Notes: generated from the sequence alone by a model not told the origin. Positions 1 through 8,689 are shown, numbered from the stretch's first letter. The stretch: DNA of 64,000 bases from Candidatus Woesearchaeota archaeon (GCA_018668595.1 JABJCP010000033.1:33955-97954), one strand, 5' to 3'. A program made the numbers and translations.

Positions 1-1
1 T

Positions 2-595
2 ATTTCGCAAGAAGAAAAAATTAAAGCAATGGAAGAATGGTGGACTCTTCATTGGAAACTTATGCAAGAAAGTGGAATAAATAAAAATGCAATTCTGGAC
101 GTAATTAAAAAAAAGTTAGTTTATGAAAGAGAAGGTATGTTTGATTTTTTAGAACAATTAAACAAAAAAAGTATTCCTTTATTGATTTTCTCAGCAGGTA
201 TTGGAAACATTATTGAAGAATTTCTTAAATCTAAAAATAAGTATCATAAAAATATCCACATCATTGCAAATTTTTTTAAATTTGATATCCAAGGAAATTC
301 AATAGGTTACACTCACCCTATGATTCATGTCTTTAATAAAAATGAAGTATCTATTAAGAACTCTTCGCATTTCAAAAACATTAACAATCGAAAAAATGTT
401 ATTTTGCTAGGAGACTCTCTAGGTGATTTGGGAATGTCTAAAGGAATAGACCATGAAAAAATAATCAAGATTGGTTTTCTTAATGACCAAATTGAAGAAA
501 GTTTAAAAGAATATAAATCTAAATTTGACATTGTAATCAAAAATGATGGTTCTATGATTTTTGTTAATGAGCTATTAAACCTACTCCTTAATTAA
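2..595 (+). CDS. pyrimidine 5'-nucleotidase, UMPH-1 family (5' end outside window)
   Basis: HAD-superfamily nucleotidase resembling cytosolic 5'-nucleotidase III (UMPH-1), which dephosphorylates pyrimidine nucleoside monophosphates. The open frame runs to the left edge, and the residues before the first in-frame ATG at 29 (ISQEEKIKAMEEWW) fit the family, so the gene begins upstream of the window. Visible motifs are IFSAGIG (HAD motif II region), HVFNKNE, and GDSLGDLGM, which carries the acidic Mg2+-binding residues. The N-terminal DxDxT nucleophile motif is missing because it lies outside. The family assignment is good; substrate preference is inferred. Confidence 0.85.
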   Translation: MSQEEKIKAMEEWWTLHWKLMQESGINKNAILDVIKKKLVYEREGMFDFLEQLNKKSIPLLIFSAGIGNIIEEFLKSKNKYHKNIHIIANFFKFDIQGNSIGYTHPMIHVFNKNEVSIKNSSHFKNINNRKNVILLGDSLGDLGMSKGIDHEKIIKIGFLNDQIEESLKEYKSKFDIVIKNDGSMIFVNELLNLLLN

Positions 596-726
596 AAATC
601 TTTAATTAAATTTGTTCTATGTTAAAATTAAATAAAACTGAATATTTTTCGATAATTTTAAAAAATTTTTTAACCACCCGCGTATAATTCTAAAGTTATT
701 TAAAACACCTATAATTTATCTCTTAG

Positions 727-2688
727 ATGCCTGATAAACCAACTAATAAGCATGTTGAAGAATCAATTAATCCGCATAATTCAGAAACAGAAATTCATTC
801 TAGCGAAAATGTTAATGAGTTCAAAAGAGATTTTTGGTTTCCATTTGATACTGTCAGAGACATTCAAGTAGATCTTCTAAAAAAAATACATCAAACAATA
901 AAAACAAAATCTCATCTTATAGCACATGCCCCCACAGGTCTTGGTAAAAGTGCTGCAGCTTTGGCTCCTGCTCTCAAGTATGCATTTGATCACGGGAAAA
1001 AAGTTTTTTTTTTAACTTCCAGACATACTCAGCACAATATTGCAATAGATACTTTAAAAAAAATCAAAGAAGAGTTTAATCTTAATTTTCAAGTTGTTGA
1101 TATGATTGGAAAAAAACACATGTGTTCTGTTGAAGGTATTGAAAATTTATACTCTAATGAATTCTCTGATTTTTGTAAAAAACAAAAAGAAGAACAAAAA
1201 TGCGAATTTTACACAAATACTAAAAAAAATAACAAACTAACTACTGAAGCTCAAATTGTTTTGAAAAAACTTAAAGATGCTTCGCCAGCACACATAGAGG
1301 AATTCAAAGAACAATGTAAAAATTCAGATCTTTGTGCTTATGAAATGGCTTCTTCTCTCGCAAAAGATGCGCAAGTTATTGTTGCTGATTATTATTACAT
1401 ATTTAATCCTCTGATTCGAGATCTGTTCTTTGCAAAATCTCAAATTACTTTAAACGATTGCATAGTTATTGTCGATGAAGGTCATAATCTTCCTGATAGG
1501 ATTAGAAATTTAATGACCTCTCAAATTTCAAGCAACACATTAAAAAGAGCAATTAAAGAAGCTAAGAAATTTAGTTATGCAGATACATTAAAAAAATTAG
1601 TTAAGCTTCAAGATGTTTTGCTCAAGCTTTCTGGAACTATTGAAAAAAAAGAAAAATTGGTTTCTAAACAAGAATTTATGGAACCTCTTGGAACTAAGGA
1701 TGATTATGAATCAGTTATTGAAGATTTTGATTTTGTTGGAGGAATTGTCAGGGATAAAGATAAAAGAAGTTCTATTGGAGCAATTGGTTCATTTCTTGAC
1801 TCATGGCGAGGAAATGATGAAGGTTATGTTAGAATAGTTTCTCATAAATATTACAAAGGAGAATCTAATCTTATGATTTCATATCGTTGTCTTGATCCTA
1901 GTCTTGTTTCTTCAGAAATTATTGATGGTTGTCATTCAGTAATTTTAATGTCCGGGACACTTACTCCCACGTCAATGTTTAGAGATATTTTAGGTTTTCC
2001 AAAAAATACAGAAGAAGAAACTTATCCATCTCCTTTTCCAGAAGATAATAAACTTAGCATGATTGTAACTCAAACGACTACAAAATTTAGTATGCGAAGT
2101 GATCAACAATATAAAAGAATGGGTGCTATTTGTGCAAACATTACAAATCATGTTCCTGGTAATTGTGCAGTTTTTTTTCCAAGTTATTTTTTACGAGATC
2201 AAGTGTATAAAACATTTATGCAAGTCTCTAAAAAAACAGCATTTATGGAACAACCTAATATGACCAAAGAAGAAAAAGGAGATTTTCTTGAGAGATTTAA
2301 AAGTTACAAAAATAGCGGTGCTGTTCTTTTAGGGGTTATGAGTGGAAGTTATAGTGAAGGTATTGATCTTCCAGGTGATCTTCTCAAGTGTGTTGTCGTC
2401 GTCGGTCTTCCATTAGGTCAACCAGATATTGAAACAAAAAAATTAATTGATTATTATGATGTGAAATTCGGTAAAGGGTGGGATTATGGTTATGTTGCTC
2501 CTGCGTTTTCTAAATGTCTTCAAAGTGCTGGACGATGTATCCGATCTGAAACAGATAGAGGACTCGTTGTGTTCTTAGATGAACGTTATACTTGGTCTAC
2601 TTACAAAAAACATTTTCCCAGGGATTGGAATATTAAAGTTGCAATGGATTATCCTGCAATTATTGATGAATTCTTTTCTGAGTATTAA
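727..2688 (+). CDS. XPD/Rad3-like superfamily 2 DNA helicase with Fe-S cluster
   Basis: ATP-dependent 5'-3' DNA helicase of the DEAD_2/XPD family, 653 aa. Walker A is APTGLGKS at residues 68-75. Four cysteines at about 133, 150, 159 and 203 match the 4Fe-4S domain of XPD. The DEGH Walker B box is at 250-253. Later motifs are SGTLTPTSMF, GSYSEGIDLPGDLL and QSAGRCIRSETDRG (motif VI). The first 30 residues are a polar extension. A TATA-like ATTTAAAA lies about 25 nt before the ATG and no SD is seen, so the message is probably leaderless. Its role in repair is inferred from the family; archaeal XPD has no demonstrated TFIIH. Confidence 0.93.
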   Translation: MPDKPTNKHVEESINPHNSETEIHSSENVNEFKRDFWFPFDTVRDIQVDLLKKIHQTIKTKSHLIAHAPTGLGKSAAALAPALKYAFDHGKKVFFLTSRHTQHNIAIDTLKKIKEEFNLNFQVVDMIGKKHMCSVEGIENLYSNEFSDFCKKQKEEQKCEFYTNTKKNNKLTTEAQIVLKKLKDASPAHIEEFKEQCKNSDLCAYEMASSLAKDAQVIVADYYYIFNPLIRDLFFAKSQITLNDCIVIVDEGHNLPDRIRNLMTSQISSNTLKRAIKEAKKFSYADTLKKLVKLQDVLLKLSGTIEKKEKLVSKQEFMEPLGTKDDYESVIEDFDFVGGIVRDKDKRSSIGAIGSFLDSWRGNDEGYVRIVSHKYYKGESNLMISYRCLDPSLVSSEIIDGCHSVILMSGTLTPTSMFRDILGFPKNTEEETYPSPFPEDNKLSMIVTQTTTKFSMRSDQQYKRMGAICANITNHVPGNCAVFFPSYFLRDQVYKTFMQVSKKTAFMEQPNMTKEEKGDFLERFKSYKNSGAVLLGVMSGSYSEGIDLPGDLLKCVVVVGLPLGQPDIETKKLIDYYDVKFGKGWDYGYVAPAFSKCLQSAGRCIRSETDRGLVVFLDERYTWSTYKKHFPRDWNIKVAMDYPAIIDEFFSEY

Positions 2689-2833
2689 ATAGCTCCAAAT
2701 CAGTTAAAACCTACAAATTCTAACCGCTCAATCAAAAAACTCATTTTGTAACCAATATACACATTTCCCAACTAGTTACCTGAATAACAACATTTATATA
2801 TCAGTTGTGTTTTATAAGACAAGAGGTGTCGAA

Positions 2834-3238
2834 ATGGTGTTATTGTTTGATCAATTCCACCTACCAGAAGACGTATTTGAAATAGTTTTTGCTACAGAAC
2901 AACAGAAAATAGTTGCGAGAATGCTATTCGAGGAATTCAAAGAGAATGGGTGGGTGATGGGAAAAACTGAAATGTCGCTTTTTGCTAATCGTATCCACGA
3001 CGGTACTTCCGTTGAAATTGAAGAACCCATAGGCCCTGTAAGTAGAAAAAAGAAAATCAGAATATCATATAATAAAAGACAATTTTATGATCGAATCCTT
3101 ACCCCTATGAAAGCAATGGGCATGGTTGATTACGATCTATACAAAAAAAAATATTTGATATCAGAAAAATTTGTTGACGCATTAAAAAAAATTAGCCTTA
3201 TGTGGCGAAAAGAACTCGAACAAGCAAAATTAGGATGA
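2834..3238 (+). CDS. conserved-looking small protein, possible winged helix
   Basis: About 134 aa, family not recognised. The longer frame opens at 2807, but AGAGGTG lies just before the ATG at 2834 and a TATA box (ATTTATATAT) ends near 2798, so 2834 is the better start. The protein is mixed helical, with a basic central segment (SRKKKIRISYNKRQFYDRIL) followed by a hydrophobic helix. This pattern suits a winged-helix nucleic-acid binder but has no diagnostic motif. It stands alone between the XPD gene and a C-rich hairpin. Confidence 0.75.
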   Translation: MVLLFDQFHLPEDVFEIVFATEQQKIVARMLFEEFKENGWVMGKTEMSLFANRIHDGTSVEIEEPIGPVSRKKKIRISYNKRQFYDRILTPMKAMGMVDYDLYKKKYLISEKFVDALKKISLMWRKELEQAKLG

Positions 3239-3357
3239 TAAATCAGAAATAATCAAACACAACCCCCTTACTCAATTCGTAAACACAGCATAAATCAATA
3301 CAATATAATAATAAATTAAAAAAAAGAGGAAAAATCCAAAAATTAAGAGGTGACACT

Positions 3358-3431
3358 AAAAAAAAGGGAACTTCTCATAAACCCTAAATTCTTAAACCCA
3401 CCCCCAACAACCCTGAGAAGTTCCTTTTTTT
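3358..3431 (+). ncRNA. candidate small RNA: hairpin with C-rich loop and U tail
   Basis: This is the only notable feature between 3239 and 3540. Arms GGAACTTCTCA (3367-3377) and TGAGAAGTTCC (3414-3424) pair perfectly. An A8 run and a T7 run extend the stem, with one bulged G at 3366. The 36-nt loop contains CCCACCCCC, unusual in such AT-rich DNA. The right arm is followed by T-rich sequence, typical of archaeal termination. A TATA-like AATATAATAATAA is near 3301-3313 and an SD-like GAGGTG precedes the hairpin at about 3347. It could be a terminator, an mRNA leader element or a small RNA. Confidence 0.45.
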
Positions 3432-3540
3432 CTTTTTTCATTACATATTTTCTTTATTTAATCAATTCAATCCCTTACTTAATTTTCTATTGTTCATACG
3501 CGATAAATTTTTATACTAGAAACATCTATATTCTATTATT

Positions 3541-3996
3541 ATGGCTCCAGCAAATACAAGAAAAAAAGCGACACGAAAAAAGAAGTTTTCTGGCAAAGCA
3601 AAAGCACACGAAGATCTTGATTTAGAAATTCGACGTGTTGAGCGAAGAATCAAAGAAGGTAATTCACTCATTGATTTTAGTAATGGTTATGCCCATTTTA
3701 TCATATACCTTTTGGCAAATAATAAACCAATGGAAATTGAAAAAAGAATCAGATTAGACAAACCCGAAAAAATGTTGCGCAAATTTTTATCAAAAATTGA
3801 AGTTTATGCAGAAACTAGACATAAAGAACGAAAATATTTCATTTCTCAAAAACCTGCGCCAGACAAAATCACAACAACAATCACAAATAAAGATACTGTT
3901 GCTGATGGAATGATAACAATATTTGAAGAAATTAATCAATTTTTGAAAACTAAAAAAGCATCACAAGTAAAAACAACGGTTTTAGTGTTTAAATGA
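3541..3996 (+). CDS. uncharacterised basic protein
   Basis: 151 aa, family not recognised. The first 22 residues are very rich in Lys and Arg (RKKATRKKKFSGKAKA), suggesting nucleic-acid contact. The rest is a predicted alpha/beta domain with a hydrophobic stretch (FIIYLLANN) and an amphipathic helix. A TATA box (TTTTTATAC) near 3508-3516 lies about 25-30 nt before the ATG, so transcription is probably leaderless from its own promoter. A poly-A-rich gap separates it from the methyltransferase downstream. Confidence 0.7.
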   Translation: MAPANTRKKATRKKKFSGKAKAHEDLDLEIRRVERRIKEGNSLIDFSNGYAHFIIYLLANNKPMEIEKRIRLDKPEKMLRKFLSKIEVYAETRHKERKYFISQKPAPDKITTTITNKDTVADGMITIFEEINQFLKTKKASQVKTTVLVFK

Positions 3997-4092
3997 AAAA
4001 AAAACATAAAGAAAACACAAAAAAATATGAACAATCACAAAAAACCATAACACAAATTTTTATTCTATTTTATTTATTTTTTAAAATTTAAA

Positions 4093-4716
4093 ATGACTAA
4101 AAACTACAATCTAAAAACCAGAACAGATAAAGTTCAAGAACTTCTAACCTATATTGAACAAAATCAAAATGATATTTGGAATATAAGCCCTGATGCAGGG
4201 ATGTTTCTATCAATAATAGTTAAACTAAAAAAACCAAAAAATATTTTAGAAATCGGAACTGCTCAGGGTTACTCAACGATTTGGTTAGCAAATTCATTAA
4301 AAGAAACAAATCCCTTAGGAAAATTAACAACTATTGAAACAAGTCCTAGATCAATAAAACTTGCAAAAGAGAATTTTAAAAAATCAAATCTAAACAATAT
4401 CAATCTACTCGAAGGTAATGCTATTGAAATAATTGACAAATTAAACCAAAAAGAAGACGTTAATAATTTTAATAAAATACCCCTACAATTTGATTTAGTT
4501 TTTATCGACGCTAGAAAAGATGAATATTTACAATATTTAAAAAAATTAGAATCAAATAATCTTCTCTCAAAAAACCACATAATTATTGCAGATGATGTAA
4601 TATCGCACAAAGAACGATTGCAAAATTATTTAGACTATGTTCAAAACAATTCTAATTACAAATCAACAACAATAAACATAGATACTGGAATGGAAATTAG
4701 CATAAAACAAAATTAA
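4093..4716 (+). CDS. SAM-dependent O-methyltransferase (COMT-like, family 3)
   Basis: 207 aa class I methyltransferase. The SAM-binding glycine-rich loop is EIGTAQGYSTIWLA at about 54-67. The acidic residue after strand 2 is in IETS at about 81-84. FIDARKDEY (137-145) and ADD (166-168) correspond to the metal and catalytic region of catechol or caffeoyl-CoA O-methyltransferases (COG4122). Length matches the family. The acceptor substrate cannot be told from sequence. T-rich DNA precedes the ATG and no SD is visible. Confidence 0.85.
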   Translation: MTKNYNLKTRTDKVQELLTYIEQNQNDIWNISPDAGMFLSIIVKLKKPKNILEIGTAQGYSTIWLANSLKETNPLGKLTTIETSPRSIKLAKENFKKSNLNNINLLEGNAIEIIDKLNQKEDVNNFNKIPLQFDLVFIDARKDEYLQYLKKLESNNLLSKNHIIIADDVISHKERLQNYLDYVQNNSNYKSTTINIDTGMEISIKQN

Positions 4717-4834
4717 CTACATTAAATACACCCAACAACTAAAATTGAATATATCAAAAATGTATTCAAAAAATAAAAAGATTAATATAAACAATAAATA
4801 ACATAACCAATAATTGAACAAATAGTCCAAAAAA

Positions 4835-5293
4835 ATGAAAAAACAACAACTAAGTAACCGAGATGTTAAAAATATAATAAAAGTTCTCAAAGAAGATTTT
4901 AATATAGAAGGACTTATATCAAAAAAAGACAAATCTGAATTAATAGACGATAAAACTATAATGATAAATGATAAACCTTATTTTTTCTATTACAATAAAC
5001 GATTAATTCCCACACTAAGATTGCTTTTAACAAATAATTTTCTTCCAAAAGTTGTTATTGACATGCCTGCTATAAAATTTATTACAGGTGGAGCAGATGT
5101 TATGCGCCCAGGTATTAAAGAAGTTGATGAGTTTCAAAAGGAAAAAATAGTATCAATCGTCGACGAAAATCACAAAAAACCCTTGGCAATAGGTATTGCT
5201 TCATTTTCATCTGAAGAAATTAAATTTATGAAATCAGGAAATGTTATTCAAAACATTCACCAAGTAGGTGATGAAATTTGGAATTCTATATAA
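4835..5293 (+). CDS. PUA-domain RNA-binding protein (COG2016 type)
   Basis: 152 aa. The C-terminal part (about 75-150: KVVIDMPAIKFITGGADVMRPGI through VIQNIHQVGDEIWN, segments quoted separately) has the PUA-domain pattern, with the conserved glycine-rich GADVMRPG turn. The N-terminal half resembles the pre-PUA domain of MCT-1/Tma20-like proteins, which act in translation. It probably binds tRNA or the ribosome; that is a family inference. It is the last plus-strand gene before the minus-strand island and converges with the 5500-5751 gene. Confidence 0.85.
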   Translation: MKKQQLSNRDVKNIIKVLKEDFNIEGLISKKDKSELIDDKTIMINDKPYFFYYNKRLIPTLRLLLTNNFLPKVVIDMPAIKFITGGADVMRPGIKEVDEFQKEKIVSIVDENHKKPLAIGIASFSSEEIKFMKSGNVIQNIHQVGDEIWNSI

Positions 5294-5499
5294 AATAAAA
5301 TAACTACAATTTTATATAGTTAATAATCCTAACCAACCACAATAATAATAATTCAAAAATTATTCAACACCCACATCACTCATAATCTCCCCAAGACATT
5401 GCACCCTAACAAAAACAATATCTCAAACTATCCGCGCTGCTGCGTTTTTCTGCTTATTCTATTTTATTTTTTCTCCATTTACAAGTTAGCTTATTTGAA

Positions 5500-5751
5500 T
5501 TACAAAATAATTCTATAACTGCGCAACCTTGCCTTAATCACCCCCTCATGCATTAACTCAGGCACAGGTATGCCCCCTATAGTAACATTAATTGCTACCG
5601 CATCTTCTATCGTTTGTATATTCATTTGTTCATACATTTGAATTGCTTTATTTCCAAAATCAATTGCATTTTGGACATCAAATTTTTCTGCTGCAACAAT
5701 TGCTTTCACATATAATCTCTCAGCAGAATCTTTAAGTTCTTCTTTTGTCAT
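5500..5751 (-). CDS. small helical protein, last gene of the 7508-5500 operon
   Basis: 83 aa, not recognised. Two amphipathic helices (AERLYVKAIVAAEKFDVQNAIDFGNKAIQMYEQM) have the length and small-residue spacing of one TPR-like hairpin. A strong SD (GGAGGAAAAATAAA before ATG) marks the start. It follows the 141-aa gene with a 58-nt gap and probably belongs to the same transcript, whose promoter carries the operator at 7562-7585. A short GC-rich hairpin (CGCTGCTGCG followed by T5, near 5440) lies beyond its 3' end. Confidence 0.7.
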   Translation of the reverse strand: MTKEELKDSAERLYVKAIVAAEKFDVQNAIDFGNKAIQMYEQMNIQTIEDAVAINVTIGGIPVPELMHEGVIKARLRSYRIIL

Positions 5752-5809
5752 TTTATTTTTCCTCCCTAATCTAGTTTTGCTTCATTGCGCCGTGCTCAAT
5801 TTATAAAAA

Positions 5810-6235
5810 TTATCCAAACCTTGCCATAACCTTAACTAAATCTCCACCATCTTTTTGCGAAAAACATTTTTTATATTCCAATCCTTCAAACTCTCCGTCT
5901 AAAACTTTAATAAAATATTCATCAGTTTTTCTTTCATAGTTTCTGAATACTGGCTCCATACACTCAATTGAAAACTCAAATTCTCCAGTCATTTCAGATC
6001 CAGACTCTTCTATTTCATAATGAACATATCTAATTTTTGCGCCCTCTAATGCTTTTGAATGAACTCTAAAAGGAACTACTATTTCGTCTAAACCTTCATT
6101 GGTTTTTACATGAAAAATCGATTTTTCTAAACCCTCTTCTTCGAATTTAACAACTGTTGCTTCTCCAATAAACGAAGTATAATTTGTTTTTCTAATCCCA
6201 TTCAAATAAGATTCGTGTTTTTTTTCTCGTTTCAT
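5810..6235 (-). CDS. uncharacterised beta-rich protein
   Basis: 141 aa, not recognised. Alternating hydrophobic and charged residues (KSIFHVKTNEGLDEIVVPFRV; AKIRYVHYEIEE) suggest a beta barrel such as an OB-like fold. It has two cysteines, one in FSIECMEP and one in KKCFSQK, but no metal motif. The SD GAGGT lies 8 nt before the ATG. It is third in the minus-strand operon starting at 7508. Nothing in the sequence gives a function. Confidence 0.7.
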   Translation of the reverse strand: MKREKKHESYLNGIRKTNYTSFIGEATVVKFEEEGLEKSIFHVKTNEGLDEIVVPFRVHSKALEGAKIRYVHYEIEESGSEMTGEFEFSIECMEPVFRNYERKTDEYFIKVLDGEFEGLEYKKCFSQKDGGDLVKVMARFG

Positions 6236-6297
6236 TAGTTTACCTCACAATCATTTTAGTTCAACCACCAAATAGTTGCTCATCCATCTAGTTTAGT

Positions 6298-6774
6298 TTA
6301 TTTGACACGTCTAATATTCATAACTGTTTTTCTAACAAATCTTTGCAGTGGTTCGTATATGTTATCACAACCCATTTTACTAAGAACAATTATCAATCTG
6401 GCAAGTTCTTCTTTCTTATTTTCATCTCTTAATTTGAAAACTTGTTCTCCAAATTTTTCCATTATTTTTTTCTCATCACCATAAATTGCCGCAGCAAATT
6501 CGTATTGACCTAATTCCCTGAACTTATCGCCACAATTATTTAAAATATTTACTGGTGCGAATGATAATAATCCCTTATTTTTAAAAACAAGTTCAAAAGC
6601 ATCCACATATTTTCCAGTAGTCAAAAGCTCACTAAAATTAGTCTGAATCATCTGCAATTTATCTTGACGCTGCATTAATACAAGCTCTCCTAAATCCTCA
6701 GATAATTCTAATCCTTCTTGCCTCGCAATATCTTCTAATTTGTATTTAGGTAATTCAACAGGTAAAACATACAT
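6298..6774 (-). CDS. uncharacterised helical (TPR-like) protein
   Basis: 158 aa, not recognised. The middle (LTTGKYVDAFELVFKNKGLL ... FRELGQYEFAAAIYGDEKK) resembles degenerate tetratricopeptide repeats, as in the 83-aa product of the same operon. The start has an excellent SD (GGAGGAGATAAAAA before ATG) and lies 17 nt downstream of the FGase-like gene, so the two are co-transcribed and probably translationally linked. A role as a scaffold or partner protein is only a guess. Confidence 0.7.
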   Translation of the reverse strand: MYVLPVELPKYKLEDIARQEGLELSEDLGELVLMQRQDKLQMIQTNFSELLTTGKYVDAFELVFKNKGLLSFAPVNILNNCGDKFRELGQYEFAAAIYGDEKKIMEKFGEQVFKLRDENKKEELARLIIVLSKMGCDNIYEPLQRFVRKTVMNIRRVK

Positions 6775-6791
6775 TTTTTATCTCCTCCATT

Positions 6792-7508
6792 TTACATTTT
6801 TTCATAAGCTTCTTGCAAAGCTTCTGCTATTTTACTTGCAATATATCTTGGTTCATTTCTTAGCGACTCACAAATTTCTATTTGCATCGCATGATGATCT
6901 GTTCCTGCATGATATTGTATTCCTCTTTCTTGTTTCCACGCTGCAAAATATTTTCCAATCCATGCTCTTTTTCCTTTTTCTGTTTTCAATTCGCCATCTA
7001 TTTTTCTTCTCATTTTTGCAGTCATTTCTATGTTGGCTCTGACCTTTCCACCACATCTTTTTCCAGTTTCAAAATCCACTGCTTCAGGATGATATTTTGC
7101 TCCTTGGTATTTTTTCTTTTTCTTATTCCATTTTGCACCAATTCCTATATCTATTCCGTGATCTCCCCTGTTTTTCATTCCGTGTATGTGCACTATTACT
7201 GCGTGTTCGCATCCATCATGTTCTTTTGCAGAATATTGTTTTGCATCCTCTGCTATTTCATCTATATCTCTGTAAAACCTATTTTTTCTAGAATTTAGTT
7301 CTATGTCTTTTATATTGTTCAAGTCACACTCAATTCTCTTGTATCTAGTATTGACTACAAACCCAGCACTCATTATTTTTGCAATCTCTTCTGCAATTTC
7401 TGCAGTCATTAAGTCGTCTTTTGCGCCATGAGTCGCTACAATCACAAACTTACTTTTACTTTGTTTTTTTGCGCCATACTCTGTTTGTACCCTATTATCT
7501 AATGTCAT
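6792..7508 (-). CDS. N-formylglutamate amidohydrolase-like hydrolase (tentative)
   Basis: 238 aa, first gene of the island operon. Ordered motifs recall the FGase/zinc peptidase-like fold: an N-terminal ATHGAKDD (compare PHxG), NTRYKRIECDLN (compare SRxxxDLNR), VIVHIHGM (compare DLHS) and near the C terminus HHAMQIEI (compare LQIEIN). The match is by motif order only, and the lysine-rich stretch NKKKKKYQGA is unusual. Substrate unknown; a phage-type or archaeal-specific amidohydrolase is possible. The SD AAGAGGTG precedes the ATG. The promoter region contains the 24-bp operator at 7562-7585. Confidence 0.6.
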   Translation of the reverse strand: MTLDNRVQTEYGAKKQSKSKFVIVATHGAKDDLMTAEIAEEIAKIMSAGFVVNTRYKRIECDLNNIKDIELNSRKNRFYRDIDEIAEDAKQYSAKEHDGCEHAVIVHIHGMKNRGDHGIDIGIGAKWNKKKKKYQGAKYHPEAVDFETGKRCGGKVRANIEMTAKMRRKIDGELKTEKGKRAWIGKYFAAWKQERGIQYHAGTDHHAMQIEICESLRNEPRYIASKIAEALQEAYEKM

Positions 7509-7561
7509 TTTTCACCTCTTACTAACTATCGAATAATGACTACTAAGAAGTACTTAATTAT

Positions 7562-7585
7562 TTGTTGTAGAAATATAAACAACAA
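7562..7585 (-). promoter_or_regulatory. island operator copy 1 (TTGTTGT-N10-ACAACAA)
   Basis: Perfect 7+7 inverted repeat with a 10-nt spacer, 53 nt upstream of the minus-strand operon start at 7508. On the gene strand the right half reads TTCTACAACAA, as in the other three copies. It is followed after a few bases by TAATTAAG, a weak TATA candidate. The spacer itself contains TTATATTT. Probably bound by the TrmB-family regulator at 12306; the binding is inferred. Confidence 0.7.
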
Positions 7586-7654
7586 TACACAATAATAGAA
7601 ATAATAAGATAATGTAAAATAAAACAAAATAAAACTATTACAATTTACAATTAA

Positions 7655-7816
7655 TCAATCATACAATTCTTGTTTTACCAAATCATACAATTTCAATTCT
7701 TCTAAAAACTCGCTTTTATCCTTAATTAAATATTCTGCATTCAATACTCCAAATTCTAAATCTTTTTTCCTCGCCTCAACCAAATCACACAAATATTTTT
7801 TCACTGTTTCATTCAT
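7655..7816 (-). CDS. small acidic/basic helical protein, 53 aa
   Basis: MNETVKKYLCDLVEARKKDL begins a 53-residue frame ending ...KQELYD. The ATG is preceded by a strong SD (GGGAGGGATAAA), which is the main evidence that it is real. The protein is a predicted helical hairpin with one cysteine and no recognised family. It lies between the P-loop ATPase gene and operator 1, and is probably co-transcribed with the ATPase. Confidence 0.6.
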   Translation of the reverse strand: MNETVKKYLCDLVEARKKDLEFGVLNAEYLIKDKSEFLEELKLYDLVKQELYD

Positions 7817-7874
7817 TTTATCCCTCCCAAGTCTAGCTTAAACAATTTCGAATTTAAAAAATCAGAAAATTAAT

Positions 7875-8399
7875 TTAACTCAAATGATCTAAAACCCTAT
7901 TTGCTCTTTCTTCTATTGTTCCAAAACCTATTTTAACAAGATCATAACCAAAATCAACATAAATTTGTTTTATTTTATTTCCTATCTTTAAAGCTTCATC
8001 TTCATTTTCTCGTCTGACTTCTGTTTTTTTTGTATGCCCTAACTGATCAATTAAGAAAACTCCCGCATAATGAATTTTTTCGGATTCAGCTTTAATCTCC
8101 TTGTACTGCCAAGTTCCCATTTTTACATATGCAAGACCATCAAGTAGTCCTCTGTCTATGAATACTCTACTAACTCCTAAAGGAATTTTTCGTTCATAAT
8201 CAATTTGTATTTTTAGAATTTGTATTTGAAAATCATCTTCAAGCCAAGGTTCATTTACTCCTTGTGCTTGTTTAAGTTTAATGTATTCTTCTGCTGCTTC
8301 AGGAATGACACATTCTCCTCTTTTTTTTAATTCCTCAATTATTGAACTTTTTCCAGTTCCAGGTCCGCCTGTTAAAACATATTTTTTTATTTCAAACAC
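7875..8399 (-). CDS. P-loop ATPase/kinase, AAA_28 (NadR/Ttd14-like)
   Basis: 174 aa. Walker A is GGPGTGKSS at about 11-19, and IPEAAEEY and FIDRGLLDGLAY follow the pattern of AAA_28 proteins, which are related to NadR-type nucleoside kinases. The start is GTG; an in-frame TGA sits 3 nt before it. A TATA box (GTTATAAGA) about 25 nt upstream suggests a leaderless message. Its own promoter shows no copy of the 24-bp operator. Substrate unknown; a nucleoside or nucleotide ligand is plausible. Confidence 0.82.
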   Translation of the reverse strand: MFEIKKYVLTGGPGTGKSSIIEELKKRGECVIPEAAEEYIKLKQAQGVNEPWLEDDFQIQILKIQIDYERKIPLGVSRVFIDRGLLDGLAYVKMGTWQYKEIKAESEKIHYAGVFLIDQLGHTKKTEVRRENEDEALKIGNKIKQIYVDFGYDLVKIGFGTIEERANRVLDHLS

Positions 8400-8440
8400 C
8401 CATCAATTTAGTTTAAATATTCTTATAACTCAATTTATTA

Positions 8441-8473
8441 AATTTAATCAATTTAATCAATTTAATCAATTTA
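8441..8473. repeat. 9-bp tandem repeat (AATTTAATC)
   Basis: About 3.7 head-to-tail copies of AATTTAATC lie immediately upstream of the promoter of the P-loop ATPase gene. They may be a simple AT-rich microsatellite or add promoter flexibility; no function is evident. Confidence 0.8.
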
Positions 8474-8530
8474 TTCTATTAATTTGATGAATTTGATTTA
8501 TTATTTATTAAAGCAAAGATTATTTATTTT

Positions 8531-8653
8531 TTATTGCACAAGCCCTATTAGTTTTAGTGCCACAAATCTTACTTTCTCTTGCGTCCACTCAGGGTGTACT
8601 TGTCTTACTCTAATCTGTGCTTCTTTCATTTCTTGAATTATTTTTTGGTCCAT
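8531..8653 (-). CDS. 40-aa protein under island operator
   Basis: Short frame starting MDQKIIQEMKEAQIRVRQVH and ending ...LIGLVQ. There is no SD, but a TATA box (GATATAATT, 8676-8684) lies about 25 nt before the ATG, as expected for a leaderless mRNA. Operator copy 2 is 4-5 nt upstream of that TATA box. The operator-to-start distance (37 nt) is identical to that of the 53-aa gene at 13427, which supports both genes. Predicted as one amphipathic helix plus a hydrophobic C terminus; function unknown. Confidence 0.6.
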   Translation of the reverse strand: MDQKIIQEMKEAQIRVRQVHPEWTQEKVRFVALKLIGLVQ

Positions 8654-8689
8654 CTTAATTATTAGATAAGACCTAAATTATATCAATAC

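Noticed and set aside
3350..3625. 91-aa open frame across the 3.4-kb hairpin
   Set aside because: GTG start, low-complexity hydrophobic product encoded by the U tail and AT-rich spacer; overlaps the better gene at 3541.
6740..7298. Open frames on the plus strand within the FGase-like gene
   Set aside because: Shadow frames rich in Phe, Leu and Cys with no SD; the minus-strand genes have strong SDs and sensible composition.
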